Shown: one piece after another, positions 46,862-56,041 of the stretch
How the letters are laid out: every line of letters starts with the position of its first letter
Position numbering within the stretch: position 1 is the stretch's first letter
Source of the DNA: Draconibacterium orientale
Lineage (GTDB): Bacteria > Bacteroidota > Bacteroidia > Bacteroidales > Prolixibacteraceae
Direction of reading: 5' to 3'
Length of the DNA stretch: 64,000 nt
Assembly (NCBI RefSeq): GCF_000626635.1
Contig: NZ_CP007451.1
Span: 868,001-932,000 of the forward strand
Notes under the pieces: generated by a model
The model's database searches: none
What the model saw: the letters and a program-made list of their open reading frames with translations, nothing else
What the model was told of the DNA's origin: nothing
Program-made: the position numbers and the translations under genes

Positions 46862-47953
46862 ATGAAACTAATTAGAACATTTCATCCAATAGGACAAGGA
46901 GCATTTTATATTGAAAGATTTAACTTCGATAAAGACGATTTTACTATTGTTTATGATTGTGGCTCTTTAACATTTAAAACAACAAAAATGGAGAAGAGAA
47001 TTAAATCTACTTTTCCTAAAAACCATCCCATTGATATTCTTTTTATTTCTCACTTTCATGCGGACCATATTAATGGAATTGAAATTCTTGCTGAACATTG
47101 TAAAATAAAGAAGGTTGTCATGCCTTTAATTGATGACCAAACAAAAATATTGGTAAAGGTAGCAAACTTAATAGGTGCTAATTATTCTGACACAAGGTTA
47201 ATAGATAGCCCAGAAGACATATTTGGGAATATTCCAATTATTAGGATAGATTCAGCTGAAATAAATCCAAATTTTGACGGTGTTTCACTTGAAAACCCAA
47301 CAGATATTTCAAAAATTGGAAATTCAACGACTAATCATAGTGGTATTGTATTTACTCCAACTTTAGGTGTTGACTGGTTTTTTATTCCATTCAATTATAA
47401 ACATGATGAAAGGAAAAAACAGTTTGAAGATGCACTGAAAGAACAAGGCTTAAATTTTGACAAAATTGATACAATAACAAAAATAAATAATAACAAGAAA
47501 AATATTATTAAGGCATATAATAAAGTAGATGGAGACCTTAATGAAAACTCAATGATATTATATTCAGGTAAGAATTCTGATAACCATATCCATTGCTTTG
47601 ACCATAAGCATTACTCGTATTTACACCATCATTTTCATTTGGGTTTTCAGAGCGGTTGTTTATATGCAGGAGATATAGACTTAAATGCTCCAAATATTGT
47701 TTCTGATATTAAGGCTAAGTTAAGACCGCTTCTACCTTATATAGGGACATTACAAGTTCCCCATCACGGCTCTATTCATAATTTCAATATTTCTATCTTA
47801 ATGGAGTCAATTCATTGTGCAATATTTTCATATGGAACTACAAATTCATTTGGTCATCCATCCGATAGAGTAATTGGTGACATAATCCCAAATAATATTT
47901 ATCCGCATCATGTCACAGAGAAAAATGAATCTATTATTGTACAATGGAATTAA
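46862..47953 (+). CDS. ComEC-like metallo-beta-lactamase-fold hydrolase, cassette C6
   Basis: A 363-residue protein. The metal motif HFHADHINGIEIL (HxHxDH, about 61-73) and, near the end, VPHHGSIHNFN (about 299) and FGHPSDRVI identify the MBL fold of the ComEC/Rec2 C-terminal type. These enzymes hydrolyse phosphodiester bonds in nucleic acids or related substrates; free-standing versions occur in defence loci. The start is 26 bases after the cassette boundary, and the stop is 5 bases before attC6, so the whole cassette is this gene. Confidence 0.82.
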   Translation: MKLIRTFHPIGQGAFYIERFNFDKDDFTIVYDCGSLTFKTTKMEKRIKSTFPKNHPIDILFISHFHADHINGIEILAEHCKIKKVVMPLIDDQTKILVKVANLIGANYSDTRLIDSPEDIFGNIPIIRIDSAEINPNFDGVSLENPTDISKIGNSTTNHSGIVFTPTLGVDWFFIPFNYKHDERKKQFEDALKEQGLNFDKIDTITKINNNKKNIIKAYNKVDGDLNENSMILYSGKNSDNHIHCFDHKHYSYLHHHFHLGFQSGCLYAGDIDLNAPNIVSDIKAKLRPLLPYIGTLQVPHHGSIHNFNISILMESIHCAIFSYGTTNSFGHPSDRVIGDIIPNNIYPHHVTEKNESIIVQWN

Positions 47954-47958
47954 AACCA

Positions 47959-48090
47959 GCAGGTAACAATGTATAAAAATAATAGCCGAAATAGCGGTAA
48001 ATTCAAGCGGTTTAGCCCGCTTCAGCTTTCTTGTAATTTGACAGGAAAGTGCAACGCAATCGGCTACTATTCTTATACGAGCCGTTAGTA
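47959..48090 (+). other. attC6 recombination site
   Basis: R'' GCAGGTAAC (47959-47967) complements the C6 start GTTACCTGC. Arms TGTATAAAAATAATAGCCG and CGGCTACTATTCTTATACG pair. R' GTTAGTA begins at 48084. Confidence 0.9.
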
Positions 48091-48138
48091 GCAAGGTTAA
48101 AAAAAACCGTTTTACAATAAATATTCGTCAAATGATTT

Positions 48139-48783
48139 ATGACTAAGCGAATTCAAATATTATTAATTGGACTTTTAATCACATTGACAACGAATGCACA
48201 AGTCGCTGACACAATACTTGTCATCGGACAATTGACTTCAAAAGATAAAAATCCTTTGCCTGGAATATCAATTGGTATTCCCAAAGTAAAAAATGGAACT
48301 GTATCAGATGTTTGTGGAAGATTTGAAATAAAAGTACCAATTGAAGGAGTAATAAATTTTTCAATGATTTCTGAACCTTATTACATTAGCATGAACGATA
48401 TTGCTCCCGAAAGGGACACAATATATTTGAATTTTCAATTTGACTTAAAAGCTGAGAACTTCAATTGTGACGAGTCAATTTCAAAATTCAAAAGAATTAA
48501 ACTAAACGAGAAAAACAGAGATACATATTCTCAAAAACTGTTAGCCTGCTTCACAGACAATTTTGAAAAACACACATTGGACTATTATAATCATTTTAAG
48601 GTATTAAATCAGGACTTCCTATTTGTTATTAACGGACATGTTATGGATGACGATTTTTCACCTGAAAATTTAATGTTCAACGATTTTAAAAAAGTCTACG
48701 TCTATAACAATTATGCAAATAACCGAAATATTCTAATTATTATTTCAATGAATGATAATGGCAGAAAAGAGTGGAGAAAATAG
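48139..48783 (+). CDS. Secreted protein with carboxypeptidase-regulatory-like domain, cassette C7
   Basis: A 214-residue protein with a signal peptide (IQILLIGLLITLTTNAQ). Residues about 28-95 (VIGQLTSKDKNPLPGISIGIPKVKNGTVSDVCGRFEIKVP) look like a carboxypeptidase-regulatory-like beta domain common in Bacteroidota envelope proteins. The second half is an unrecognised domain with FVINGHVMDDDFSPENLMFNDFKKVYVYNN. A diverged copy (about six residue changes) is encoded in C12 at 56701. Likely periplasmic or surface-exposed; function unknown. Confidence 0.7.
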   Translation: MTKRIQILLIGLLITLTTNAQVADTILVIGQLTSKDKNPLPGISIGIPKVKNGTVSDVCGRFEIKVPIEGVINFSMISEPYYISMNDIAPERDTIYLNFQFDLKAENFNCDESISKFKRIKLNEKNRDTYSQKLLACFTDNFEKHTLDYYNHFKVLNQDFLFVINGHVMDDDFSPENLMFNDFKKVYVYNNYANNRNILIIISMNDNGRKEWRK

Positions 48784-48798
48784 AAAAGATAAAACCCA

Positions 48799-48933
48799 GC
48801 TACTAACAAATTGTAAATTGCATTGCGGGGTTCGTGCGGTGTCGTTCGCTGGATTCTCGCAACATCGTTCCGTCCTGCCGGACAGGAACGAGCTCCGAAA
48901 TCCGCAACGACAACTTACAAGTGACCGTTGTAC
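48799..48933 (+). other. attC7 recombination site
   Basis: R'' GCTACTAAC (48799-48807) complements the C7 start GTTAGTAGC. Arms TTGTAAATTGC and GACAACTTACAA pair. R' GTTGTAC begins at 48927. It contains GGACAGGAACG. Confidence 0.9.
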
Positions 48934-48968
48934 ACAATGCTAAACGCATAGCACAAATAGCTTAAGAT

Positions 48969-49184
48969 ATGATAGTAAATCTTGAATGCGAAATGTGCCA
49001 TTTTGAATTTGACACAGAACTTGGCAAGCTGGAAATGGATAAAACAGGCACCCTCATTTACGAGAAAAAACCTACTTGCCCCAGATGTAAAGCTTTTGAT
49101 AAGGTACTAATTACTGATAAAGGATTTAAACAGCTTAATAAATGGTTTCTAAAATACCTGGACCAAATTACAAAGAAGAAGTAA
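48969..49184 (+). CDS. Small zinc-ribbon protein upstream of the IS91-like transposase (copy 1)
   Basis: A 71-residue protein with two CxxC pairs (CEMC and CPRC, about 7 and 38), so a zinc ribbon, and a basic C-terminus. It overlaps the transposase start by 43 bases, which implies coupled translation. It may be the accessory protein of the transposase; function unknown. Confidence 0.6.
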   Translation: MIVNLECEMCHFEFDTELGKLEMDKTGTLIYEKKPTCPRCKAFDKVLITDKGFKQLNKWFLKYLDQITKKK

Positions 49185-50377
49185 AATATTCTCTGGCAAG
49201 CTTTTTTGAACGGTGGTGGAATACCTATGTCAAATCTCCAAACCATTATATCACCCCCGAACAATACAAAGCGGTTGCTGCAATGCGTGTTTGCCGTACC
49301 GAAGCTTTGGGAATCGACCATTATGTTTGCGAAGAATGTGGAGAAATAAGCCAGGTTTACCACAGTTGCAAAAACCGTTTTTGCCCCACCTGCAGCTGGA
49401 AAGACACCATGAAGTGGGCCGAGAAAATGAAAACCCAAATGCTGGACATTCCACACCGACATGTGGTGTTTACACTGCCACACAAACTCAACAACTTAAT
49501 CAGCGACAATAAGAGGGAACTTTTAAGTGCTTTGTTCAAAGCAGCAGCCGAAGCCATAAAAGACTGGATGATGCACAAATACAAGCTCACCCCCGGGATA
49601 ATCAGCGTGCTCCACACATTTGGAGAAACAAAACAATTGCACCCGCACATTCACATGATACTTTCATGGGGAGGGGTTAACAAAAACAATTGCCTCGAAG
49701 AAATTACAGGCGAGTATGTAAACTATAAATTCATCCAGACAAAATTCCGGTGTAAGTTCGAAGACAAGCTCTTCGAAATGTTTGATTCAAATACGCTGGA
49801 GCAAAATTTTTCAGACCGGATAGAATTTCTCCGGTTCATTAAAAGAGTAAACGGCAATAGTTGGAGGGTACATTTCGAACCCGCAATCCAAATCCCCGAA
49901 GAAGTGATTCGTTACATCGGAAGGTACTCAAAAAGGGCATGTATCAGCGAATATAAAATAACAAACATCGACGGGGAAAATATCTCGTTCAAATACAAAG
50001 ACTACAAAAACCTTGACTTTTACGGGAAACCCATCGAAAAAGAAATTACGCTGAACTACCGCGAGTTTTTCCCCAGGTTATTACAACACGTTCCGCTGCC
50101 TTATTTTAGGATTGTCAGGTACTACGGGGCTTATGCAGCAAGGACAAAAGCAGTACTTAACAAAACCCTTGTCAAAATAACAAATAAAACTTCTGAAGCT
50201 CCAGAAATTGAAGAGAACGCAGAAACCTATGAAATGGCTGAAAACCCGAGAATTTGCAAAAACTGCAATACCGAAAAAACATACTTGTTCTCAACATTTA
50301 AAAACAAAAAAAATGAGACCATTTATATGACCAGGTTTAGACCAGAAAAAAACAAAATCAAAAAAACAGCAGCATAA
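49142..50377 (+). CDS. IS91-family HUH/Y2 transposase (copy 1)
   Basis: A 411-residue protein. An N-terminal zinc-binding domain (CEECG...CKNRFCPTCS, about 62-84) precedes the HUH nuclease with HPHIHMIL (about 175) and the double-tyrosine motif YIGRYSKR (about 258). IS91-type transposases nick single-stranded DNA and move by rolling circle. All catalytic residues seem present. The gene sits inside a cassette rather than between typical IS91 ends, and is duplicated at 54410. Confidence 0.9.
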   Translation: MVSKIPGPNYKEEVKYSLASFFERWWNTYVKSPNHYITPEQYKAVAAMRVCRTEALGIDHYVCEECGEISQVYHSCKNRFCPTCSWKDTMKWAEKMKTQMLDIPHRHVVFTLPHKLNNLISDNKRELLSALFKAAAEAIKDWMMHKYKLTPGIISVLHTFGETKQLHPHIHMILSWGGVNKNNCLEEITGEYVNYKFIQTKFRCKFEDKLFEMFDSNTLEQNFSDRIEFLRFIKRVNGNSWRVHFEPAIQIPEEVIRYIGRYSKRACISEYKITNIDGENISFKYKDYKNLDFYGKPIEKEITLNYREFFPRLLQHVPLPYFRIVRYYGAYAARTKAVLNKTLVKITNKTSEAPEIEENAETYEMAENPRICKNCNTEKTYLFSTFKNKKNETIYMTRFRPEKNKIKKTAA

Positions 50378-50582
50378 AACCCATGGGAGTGGTATGCCCT
50401 GTTATGAAATATGGATTAAATTATGCAACTTTAAGAGCAACTTTTAATGAAAAAGGGACTTTATAACAAACCTAAAACAAGAAAACCAATTTTAAGCCCG
50501 TACAATCCGGACTCCCAAATGGTTATTCTCGAAATGGAATTATATAAACCCCTAATAAATAGTGAAATAAAAACAAAGCACA

Positions 50583-50773
50583 GTGTACAACAAAGTGTAA
50601 ATTTAATACGGGTGGGCGTGGTAGTTGAAACGGCCACTTTTCAATCCAACACCGCCAAATCTTTGATTTGACGGTTGTAAAATAAAAAAGGGAAAGTTAA
50701 AGATTTGGCTCGCTGCAAACTTGACAGGAAAGCTCTTCGAAGTCCCGTACTAAACTTACACCAACCGTTGTAT
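50583..50773 (+). other. attC8 recombination site
   Basis: R'' GTGTACAAC (50583-50591) complements the C8 start GTTGTACAC. Arms GTGTAAATTTAATACGGG and CCCGTACTAAACTTACAC pair with two mismatches. R' GTTGTAT begins at 50767. A long site (about 190 bases). Confidence 0.88.
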
Positions 50774-50797
50774 GCAAGCTGAAAATGCCAGCGCACA

Positions 50798-50856
50798 AAC
50801 AAGAGAGTGCCAAGTCGCCCACACACAATCCAAACAAGACTTGCCACACACTTGTT
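50798..50856 (+). other. Mismatched hairpin H3 upstream of the GIY-YIG/ATPase operon
   Basis: AACAAG-AGA-GTGCCAAGTC pairs with GACTTGCCAC-ACA-CTTGTT: a GC pair between two A.A mismatches, as in H1, with a different stem sequence. It ends in a T6 run, so it may also terminate transcription. Confidence 0.65.
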
Positions 50857-50876
50857 TTTTGCCGACACACTGAGAT

Positions 50877-51341
50877 ATGAAGAAAGAAACATCAGATATT
50901 AAAATATTTTTTGACCAGCCAAAGTCTTTTGAGTTGCAGAACATAAAAGCTTTGATGGGTTTAACAGGATTGTATTTCATCTTTACCGAAAAGACTAAAA
51001 TTCAATATCCATTTAAAAAGTCTAGACTTCTTTATATCGGCATGAGTGAAAAGAAAACGAATTCAATGGGCAATAGACTAAATGGACATTTTAGTGGCAA
51101 AAGTAAAAATTTGGGTCTTGTAAATTATCGAAAAGTTGAATCATTATTTTTTACTTATATAAACTTTGAAATGCTTCGAGATATTTGGGATTATAGAATA
51201 GAAGACCTAGAAAGTTATTTTATATTAGACTTTGTTGAGAAATTTGGAGTATATCCTATCTGTAATAATAAATCAGGATATGAGATATTAGATAAAGAGA
51301 TAAGTGCAAATTTTAAAATTGATTGGCAATATTTTGAATAA
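50877..51341 (+). CDS. GIY-YIG nuclease-like protein, cassette C9
   Basis: A 154-residue protein. GLYFIF (about 30) and LLYIGMSEKKTNSMGNRLNGHF (about 50-71) are the GIY and YIG strands with the downstream Arg and His; DLESYFILDFVEKFG contributes the metal-binding Glu. GIY-YIG domains cleave DNA in homing, repair and defence. It is the first gene of an operon with a 70-residue protein and an SMC-like ATPase, and 20 bases follow hairpin H3. Confidence 0.8.
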   Translation: MKKETSDIKIFFDQPKSFELQNIKALMGLTGLYFIFTEKTKIQYPFKKSRLLYIGMSEKKTNSMGNRLNGHFSGKSKNLGLVNYRKVESLFFTYINFEMLRDIWDYRIEDLESYFILDFVEKFGVYPICNNKSGYEILDKEISANFKIDWQYFE

Positions 51342-51352
51342 ACCCTAAGAAT

Positions 51353-51565
51353 ATGGAAAATAAAATCAGAAGTGGCAAAGAAGTCATCGATGACTTCTTC
51401 GCTGAAATTTTAAATATTGAAGGGACTGATGAAAAAACAGTCGAAAAATTAATTGAGTTATATAGTGATAATAAGCTTACCGATAGCAATATTCAGAATG
51501 CCTTAGAAGAATTAAAGCAAGATGCTATATCACCTAAAAAATCAGGAACAGATGGCAAAGATTAA
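51353..51565 (+). CDS. Small acidic protein, cassette C9
   Basis: A 70-residue, helical, acidic protein (VIDDFFAEILNIEGTDEKTVEKLIELYSDNKLTDSNIQNALEELKQ) with no recognised family. It starts 11 bases after the nuclease stop and overlaps the ATPase start by 14 bases. Likely a small partner of the ATPase. Confidence 0.55.
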   Translation: MENKIRSGKEVIDDFFAEILNIEGTDEKTVEKLIELYSDNKLTDSNIQNALEELKQDAISPKKSGTDGKD

Positions 51566-53962
51566 TTCAATAAAAATAAGTGGACTTAGAGGCGTTAAAG
51601 AGCCGTTAAGCCTTAATTTAAATAAAAAATCAATTTTAATTTACGGTGATAACGGAACTGGAAAAAGTTCTATCACCGATTCTTTTGAATGGTTCTTTTA
51701 TGACAGAATTGAACACTTATCAAATGAGGAAATTGGTAGAAGAAAAGGTAAGGATGCCGTTCGAAATATCTTTATACCAGATACTGAAGATGGATATATT
51801 GAACTAAAGTTTGATGACAACAACCTCGACTCAAAAAAATCAATTGACAATTCCCTTCGCAATTCTTTATCAAACACCTCTGATGAATTAAACAATTATT
51901 TAAGTGCATCCAGTTCTGAAAGACTTATCTTAAGGTATCGTGATTTAGTTCAGTTTATAATCGCTGGTAAAACGGATAAACTTACTGAATTACAAAAAAT
52001 TATTGGTTTTTCTGATGTTGCAAACTTAAGAGCATTATTAAAGAAAAGTGCTGGAAGAATTGCAAGGAATATTAAAGCCATAAACTATGATAATCTAAAA
52101 AACATTCAACAAAGAATAATTCTAGAAAATCTGGAACGGAATTCATATTCTGATGAACAACTTTTTGAAGGAGCAAATGAGCTGATTAAGCCTTTAAAAC
52201 TTGATTTTGAGATAAAATCACGCACTGATATAAATGCTGTATTAAAGAAAATTGAGAGTAAAGAAGATACAGCCTTAATAGAGCAGATAAATTATCACAT
52301 GAAAGTATGGGAAGTTTTTTCTGAATTACAAGGAAATATAGAGCCAATTGCTAATGCGTATAAAACATTTTATGATTCGTTTGTAGATTTACAGAAAGAC
52401 CCTGAAAAAATAAAGAAGCTTCAACTCCTTTCCCTGTTACAAGAAGGGCAAAGTGTATTAAGTAAAGATGTTGTAAAAGAAGACTATTGCCCTCTTTGTC
52501 TGCAAGAAAAAAGTAAAATAAGTTTACTTCAAGAATTAAATGAAAGAATCTTAGATTTAGAACAACTCTCTACTGAAAAAAAGAAACTAGACGAAAAAGC
52601 CAAAGACCTTGAATCATTAATTAAAACCAGCAGTAGTTCTATTGATACTTTAACAAGGGAGAAACTTTTCAGTAATGAGAAATTTATAAGCATTAAAGAA
52701 AAAATAGAATTAGTAAAATCCTCATTAAATGTTTATTCAGAAGAGTTAAAAAAGGATTTCACTGTAAATTTAATAGACCCTCAAGATTTAACTTTTGACA
52801 AGCTACACATTGAAGAATTTATTGAACATATTAATAAAACAAAAAAAGCTCTAACCGAAACTAAAGAATCAAATATTAAATTTAAGGTCTACACTAAACT
52901 CATGCAGGCATCAAAAGCATATGTTGAGTATCTTAGGATAGAAAAAGAGCAAAAGGTTTTAATAGGACAGCAAACTACATTTGAATTATTATACGAGGAT
53001 TTTATCATAAGGCAGGAAGAGGCACTTAATGTATTCTTATCAATGTTTTCAAAGGACATCAATGATTATTATACAACGATGAACCCTAAAGAAAAGATAA
53101 ATGACATCAAGTTAGTTCCAATAAAGAAAGACGATGAATTAGTTGGTATTACAATTGAGTATAGCTTCTTTAATGAAGTAAAAACTCCACCTATTGCCTA
53201 TTTAAGTGAAAGTCATATTAATTGTTTAGGATTATCATTTTTCCTGGCATCAGTCAAAGCATTTAACAAACAAAACAAGTTCTTTATTTTGGATGATGTA
53301 ATTTCAAGTTTTGACCGTTCTCACCGTTATAGATTTGCACAATTACTCGCAAATAAATTTAATGACTATCAAGTAGTCTTGCTGACACATGAAAAAGAAT
53401 TTTTTCAACTTGTATCAAGTGAGGTAAAAAGCAAAGGTTGGTTATTAAATAGTTTTAAATGGTCAATGGAAAACGGAACTGGTATAGAAAAAGGATTGGC
53501 TGATATTAAAGAGCGAATTGTGAAAAAATTTGAAGAAAAAATACTGATGGTCTAGGCAATGATATCAGAGTCTATACGGAAAAAGTGATGAAACATGTTG
53601 CTCTTGACATAGAAGCTAAAGTCGCTTACAGAAATAATGATGTAAATGAAAAACGAATGGCTCCTGAACTATTGGATTCTGTACAAGCAAAGTTGTCTAA
53701 AGCTAGCAAGCAGATTAAAGAAGTTGCAGACATACCTAAGATTAAAGGAATGCCTATGTTTATGAGTAATACAACATCACACGACAATGACTTTCAGGAA
53801 TCAATTGAGGATTTGGATGCAATATGGGAAGATATAAAGAATATGATTCATGTTTTTTATTGCCCTGATTGTGATAAGTTTATTTCAACTAGATATTATG
53901 ACAATGTGGAGAAAAAGATTAGATGTGGTTGTGGTAAATTAAAATACGAATGGAAAAATTAA
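51552..53962 (+). pseudogene. SMC/RecF-like AAA ATPase with zinc hook, split by a 1-base shift in an A6 run, cassette C9
   Basis: The main frame (from ATG 51552) has Walker A YGDNGTGKSSI (about 30), a long coiled coil, CPLC (about 313; like a Rad50 zinc hook), and Walker B FILDDVISSFD (about 580). As written it ends at 53555 with TAG. The frame from 53585 encodes the natural continuation (TDGLGNDIRVYTEKV...) and ends with CPDC...CGCGK, a zinc ribbon. Adding one A to the six-A run at 53536-53541 joins both into 803 residues. Whether this is a sequencing error, mutation or frameshifting is open. The ATPase pairs with the GIY-YIG nuclease in one operon. Confidence 0.78.
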
Positions 53963-53978
53963 TGCCACCGCATAAAGC

Positions 53979-54036
53979 CATACACATTTGCAATTCGCAC
54001 AGGCTGGCTCACAGCCCAAAATTGCAAAAGAGTATG
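53979..54036 (+). other. Mismatched hairpin H4 downstream of the ATPase operon
   Basis: CATAC-ACA-TTTGCAATT pairs with AATTGCAAA-AGA-GTATG, again with the C-G pair between A.A mismatches. The inner stem equals that of H1, the outer stem does not. Confidence 0.65.
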
Positions 54037-54068
54037 TCTTTGCCAACGCAGACAAAGAAAAACAGCCA

Positions 54069-54201
54069 GCATACAACACGCGGTATAAAAAATTGCCGAG
54101 ACAGTAGGTTATTCAACGATTGTAGCACGATTCAGCTTTTGTGCAATTGGACAGTGAATCGCCCGCAATCGGCAACATTTTCATACCGCCATCCGTTGTA
54201 C
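54069..54201 (+). other. attC9 recombination site
   Basis: R'' GCATACAAC (54069-54077) complements the C9 start GTTGTATGC at 50767. Arms CGGTATAAAAAATTGCCGA and TCGGCAACATTTTCATACCG pair. R' GTTGTAC begins at 54195. Confidence 0.9.
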
Positions 54202-54236
54202 ACAATGCTAAACGCATAGCACAAATAGCTTAAGAT

Positions 54237-54452
54237 ATGATAGTAAATCTTGAATGCGAAATGTGCCATTTTGAATTTGACACAGAACTTGGCAAGCTGG
54301 AAATGGATAAAACAGGCACCCTCATTTACGAGAAAAAACCTACTTGCCCCAGATGTAAAGCTTTTGATAAGGTACTAATTACTGATAAAGGATTTGAACA
54401 GCTTAATAAATGGTTTCTAAAATACCTGGACCAAATTACAAAGAAGAAGTAA
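54237..54452 (+). CDS. Small zinc-ribbon protein upstream of the IS91-like transposase (copy 2)
   Basis: A 71-residue protein identical to the copy at 48969 except for Lys-to-Glu near residue 53. Overlaps the transposase start by 43 bases. Confidence 0.6.
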   Translation: MIVNLECEMCHFEFDTELGKLEMDKTGTLIYEKKPTCPRCKAFDKVLITDKGFEQLNKWFLKYLDQITKKK

Positions 54453-55645
54453 AATATTCTCTGGCAAGCTTTTTTGAACGGTGGTGGAATACCTATGTCA
54501 AATCTCCAAACCATTATATCACCCCCGAACAATACAAAGCGGTTGCTGCAATGCGTGTTTGCCGTACCGAAGCTTTGGGAATCGACCATTATGTTTGCGA
54601 AGAATGTGGAGAAATAAGCCAGGTTTACCACAGTTGCAAAAACCGTTTTTGCCCCACCTGCAGCTGGAAAGACACCATGAAGTGGGCCGAGAAAATGAAA
54701 ACCCAAATGCTGGACATTCCACACCGACATGTGGTGTTTACACTGCCACACAAACTCAACAACTTAATCAGCGACAATAAGAGGGAACTTTTAAGTGCTT
54801 TGTTCAAAGCAGCAGCCGAAGCCATAAAAGACTGGATGATGCACAAATACAAGCTCACCCCCGGGATAATCAGCGTGCTCCACACATTTGGAGAAACAAA
54901 ACAATTGCACCCGCACATTCACATGATACTTTCATGGGGAGGGGTTAACAAAAACAATTGCCTCGAAGAAATTACAGGCGAGTATGTAAACTATAAATTC
55001 ATCCAGACAAAATTCCGGTGTAAGTTCGAAGACAAGCTCTTCGAAATGTTTGATTCAAATACGCTGGAGCAAAATTTTTCAGACCGGATAGAATTTCTCC
55101 GGTTCATTAAAAGAGTAAACGGCAATAGTTGGAGGGTACATTTCGAACCCGCAATCCAAATCCCCGAAGAAGTGATTCGTTACATCGGAAGGTACTCAAA
55201 AAGGGCATGTATCAGCGAATATAAAATAACAAACATCGACGGGGAAAATATCTCGTTCAAATACAAAGACTACAAAAACCTTGACTTTTACGGGAAACCC
55301 ATCGAAAAAGAAATTACGCTGAACTACCGCGAGTTTTTCCCCAGGTTATTACAACACGTTCCGCTGCCTTATTTTAGGATTGTCAGGTACTACGGGGCTT
55401 ATGCAGCAAGGACAAAAGCAGTACTTAACAAAACCCTTGTCAAAATAACAAATAAAACTTCTGAAGCTCCAGAAATTGAAGAGAACGCAGAAACCTATGA
55501 AATGGCTGAAAACCCGAGAATTTGCAAAAACTGCAATACCGAAAAAACATACTTGTTCTCAACATTTAAAAACAAAAAAAATGAGACCATTTATATGACC
55601 AGGTTTAGACCAGAAAAAAACAAAATCAAAAAAACAGCAGCATAA
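54410..55645 (+). CDS. IS91-family HUH/Y2 transposase (copy 2)
   Basis: A 411-residue protein with the same sequence as the copy at 49142: zinc-binding CEECG...FCPTC, HPHIHMIL and YIGRYSKR. Both copies appear intact, suggesting a recent duplication. Confidence 0.9.
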   Translation: MVSKIPGPNYKEEVKYSLASFFERWWNTYVKSPNHYITPEQYKAVAAMRVCRTEALGIDHYVCEECGEISQVYHSCKNRFCPTCSWKDTMKWAEKMKTQMLDIPHRHVVFTLPHKLNNLISDNKRELLSALFKAAAEAIKDWMMHKYKLTPGIISVLHTFGETKQLHPHIHMILSWGGVNKNNCLEEITGEYVNYKFIQTKFRCKFEDKLFEMFDSNTLEQNFSDRIEFLRFIKRVNGNSWRVHFEPAIQIPEEVIRYIGRYSKRACISEYKITNIDGENISFKYKDYKNLDFYGKPIEKEITLNYREFFPRLLQHVPLPYFRIVRYYGAYAARTKAVLNKTLVKITNKTSEAPEIEENAETYEMAENPRICKNCNTEKTYLFSTFKNKKNETIYMTRFRPEKNKIKKTAA

Positions 55646-55850
55646 AACCCATGGGAGTGGTATGCCCTGTTATGAAATATGGATTAAATTATGCAACTTT
55701 AAGAGCAACTTTTAATGAAAAAGGGACTTTATAACAAACCTAAAACAAGAAAACCAATTTTAAGCCCGTACAATCCGGACTCCCAAATGGTTATTCTCGA
55801 AATGGAATTATATAAACCCCTAATAAATAGTGAAATAAAAACAAAGCACA

Positions 55851-56041
55851 GTGTACAACAAAGTGTAAATTTAATACGGGTGGGCGTGGTAGTTGAAACG
55901 GCCACTTTTCAATCCAACACCGCCAAATCTTTGATTTGACGGTTGTAAAATAAAAAAGGGAAAGTTAAAGATTTGGCTCGCTGCAAACTTGACAGGAAAG
56001 CTCTTCGAAGTCCCGTACTAAACTTACACCAACCGTTATGG
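55851..56041 (+). other. attC10 recombination site
   Basis: Second copy of attC8, with R'' GTGTACAAC (55851-55859). The R' box here is GTTATGG, supplied by the next cassette (56035), showing how R' follows the neighbour and R'' the own cassette. Confidence 0.88.

Larger units (their letters stand above)
48928..50767 (+). mobile_element. Cassette C8 carrying an IS91-like HUH transposase (copy 1)
   Basis: 1840 bases bounded by the C7/C8 junction (GTTGTACAC) and the C8/C9 junction, with its own attC (R'' GTGTACAAC at 50583). Copy C10 is also 1840 bases and almost identical; the only difference noticed is 49123 versus 54391 (AAA versus GAA). Identity ends exactly at the GTT junctions on both sides. 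It holds a zinc-ribbon gene and the transposase gene. A further open frame of 74 codons at 50447-50671 runs into the attC and is doubtful. Confidence 0.82.
54196..56035 (+). mobile_element. Cassette C10, second copy of the IS91-like transposase cassette
   Basis: 1840 bases, nearly identical to C8 and flanked by different neighbours (C9 left, C11 right). Identity begins and ends at the GTT junctions, so the duplication follows cassette boundaries. Confidence 0.85.

Noticed and set aside
50447..50671. 74-codon frame after each IS91-like transposase
   Set aside because: The last third is encoded by the attC itself and the composition changes there. It is identical in both copies, so conservation is not informative. 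Left out as a gene.
40512..54036. H-type hairpins as a second class of cassette recombination sites
   Set aside because: I tested whether the outer stem of the hairpin after an operon complements the sequence after the hairpin before it (H1/H2 and H3/H4). It does not, unlike the attC sites, so the cassette junction rule fails.
48928..56035. Two independent IS91 transpositions as the simple cause of the duplicate transposase
   Set aside because: The duplicated segment ends exactly at the attC junctions on both sides and includes the complete attC, which a plain IS91 insertion would not produce.
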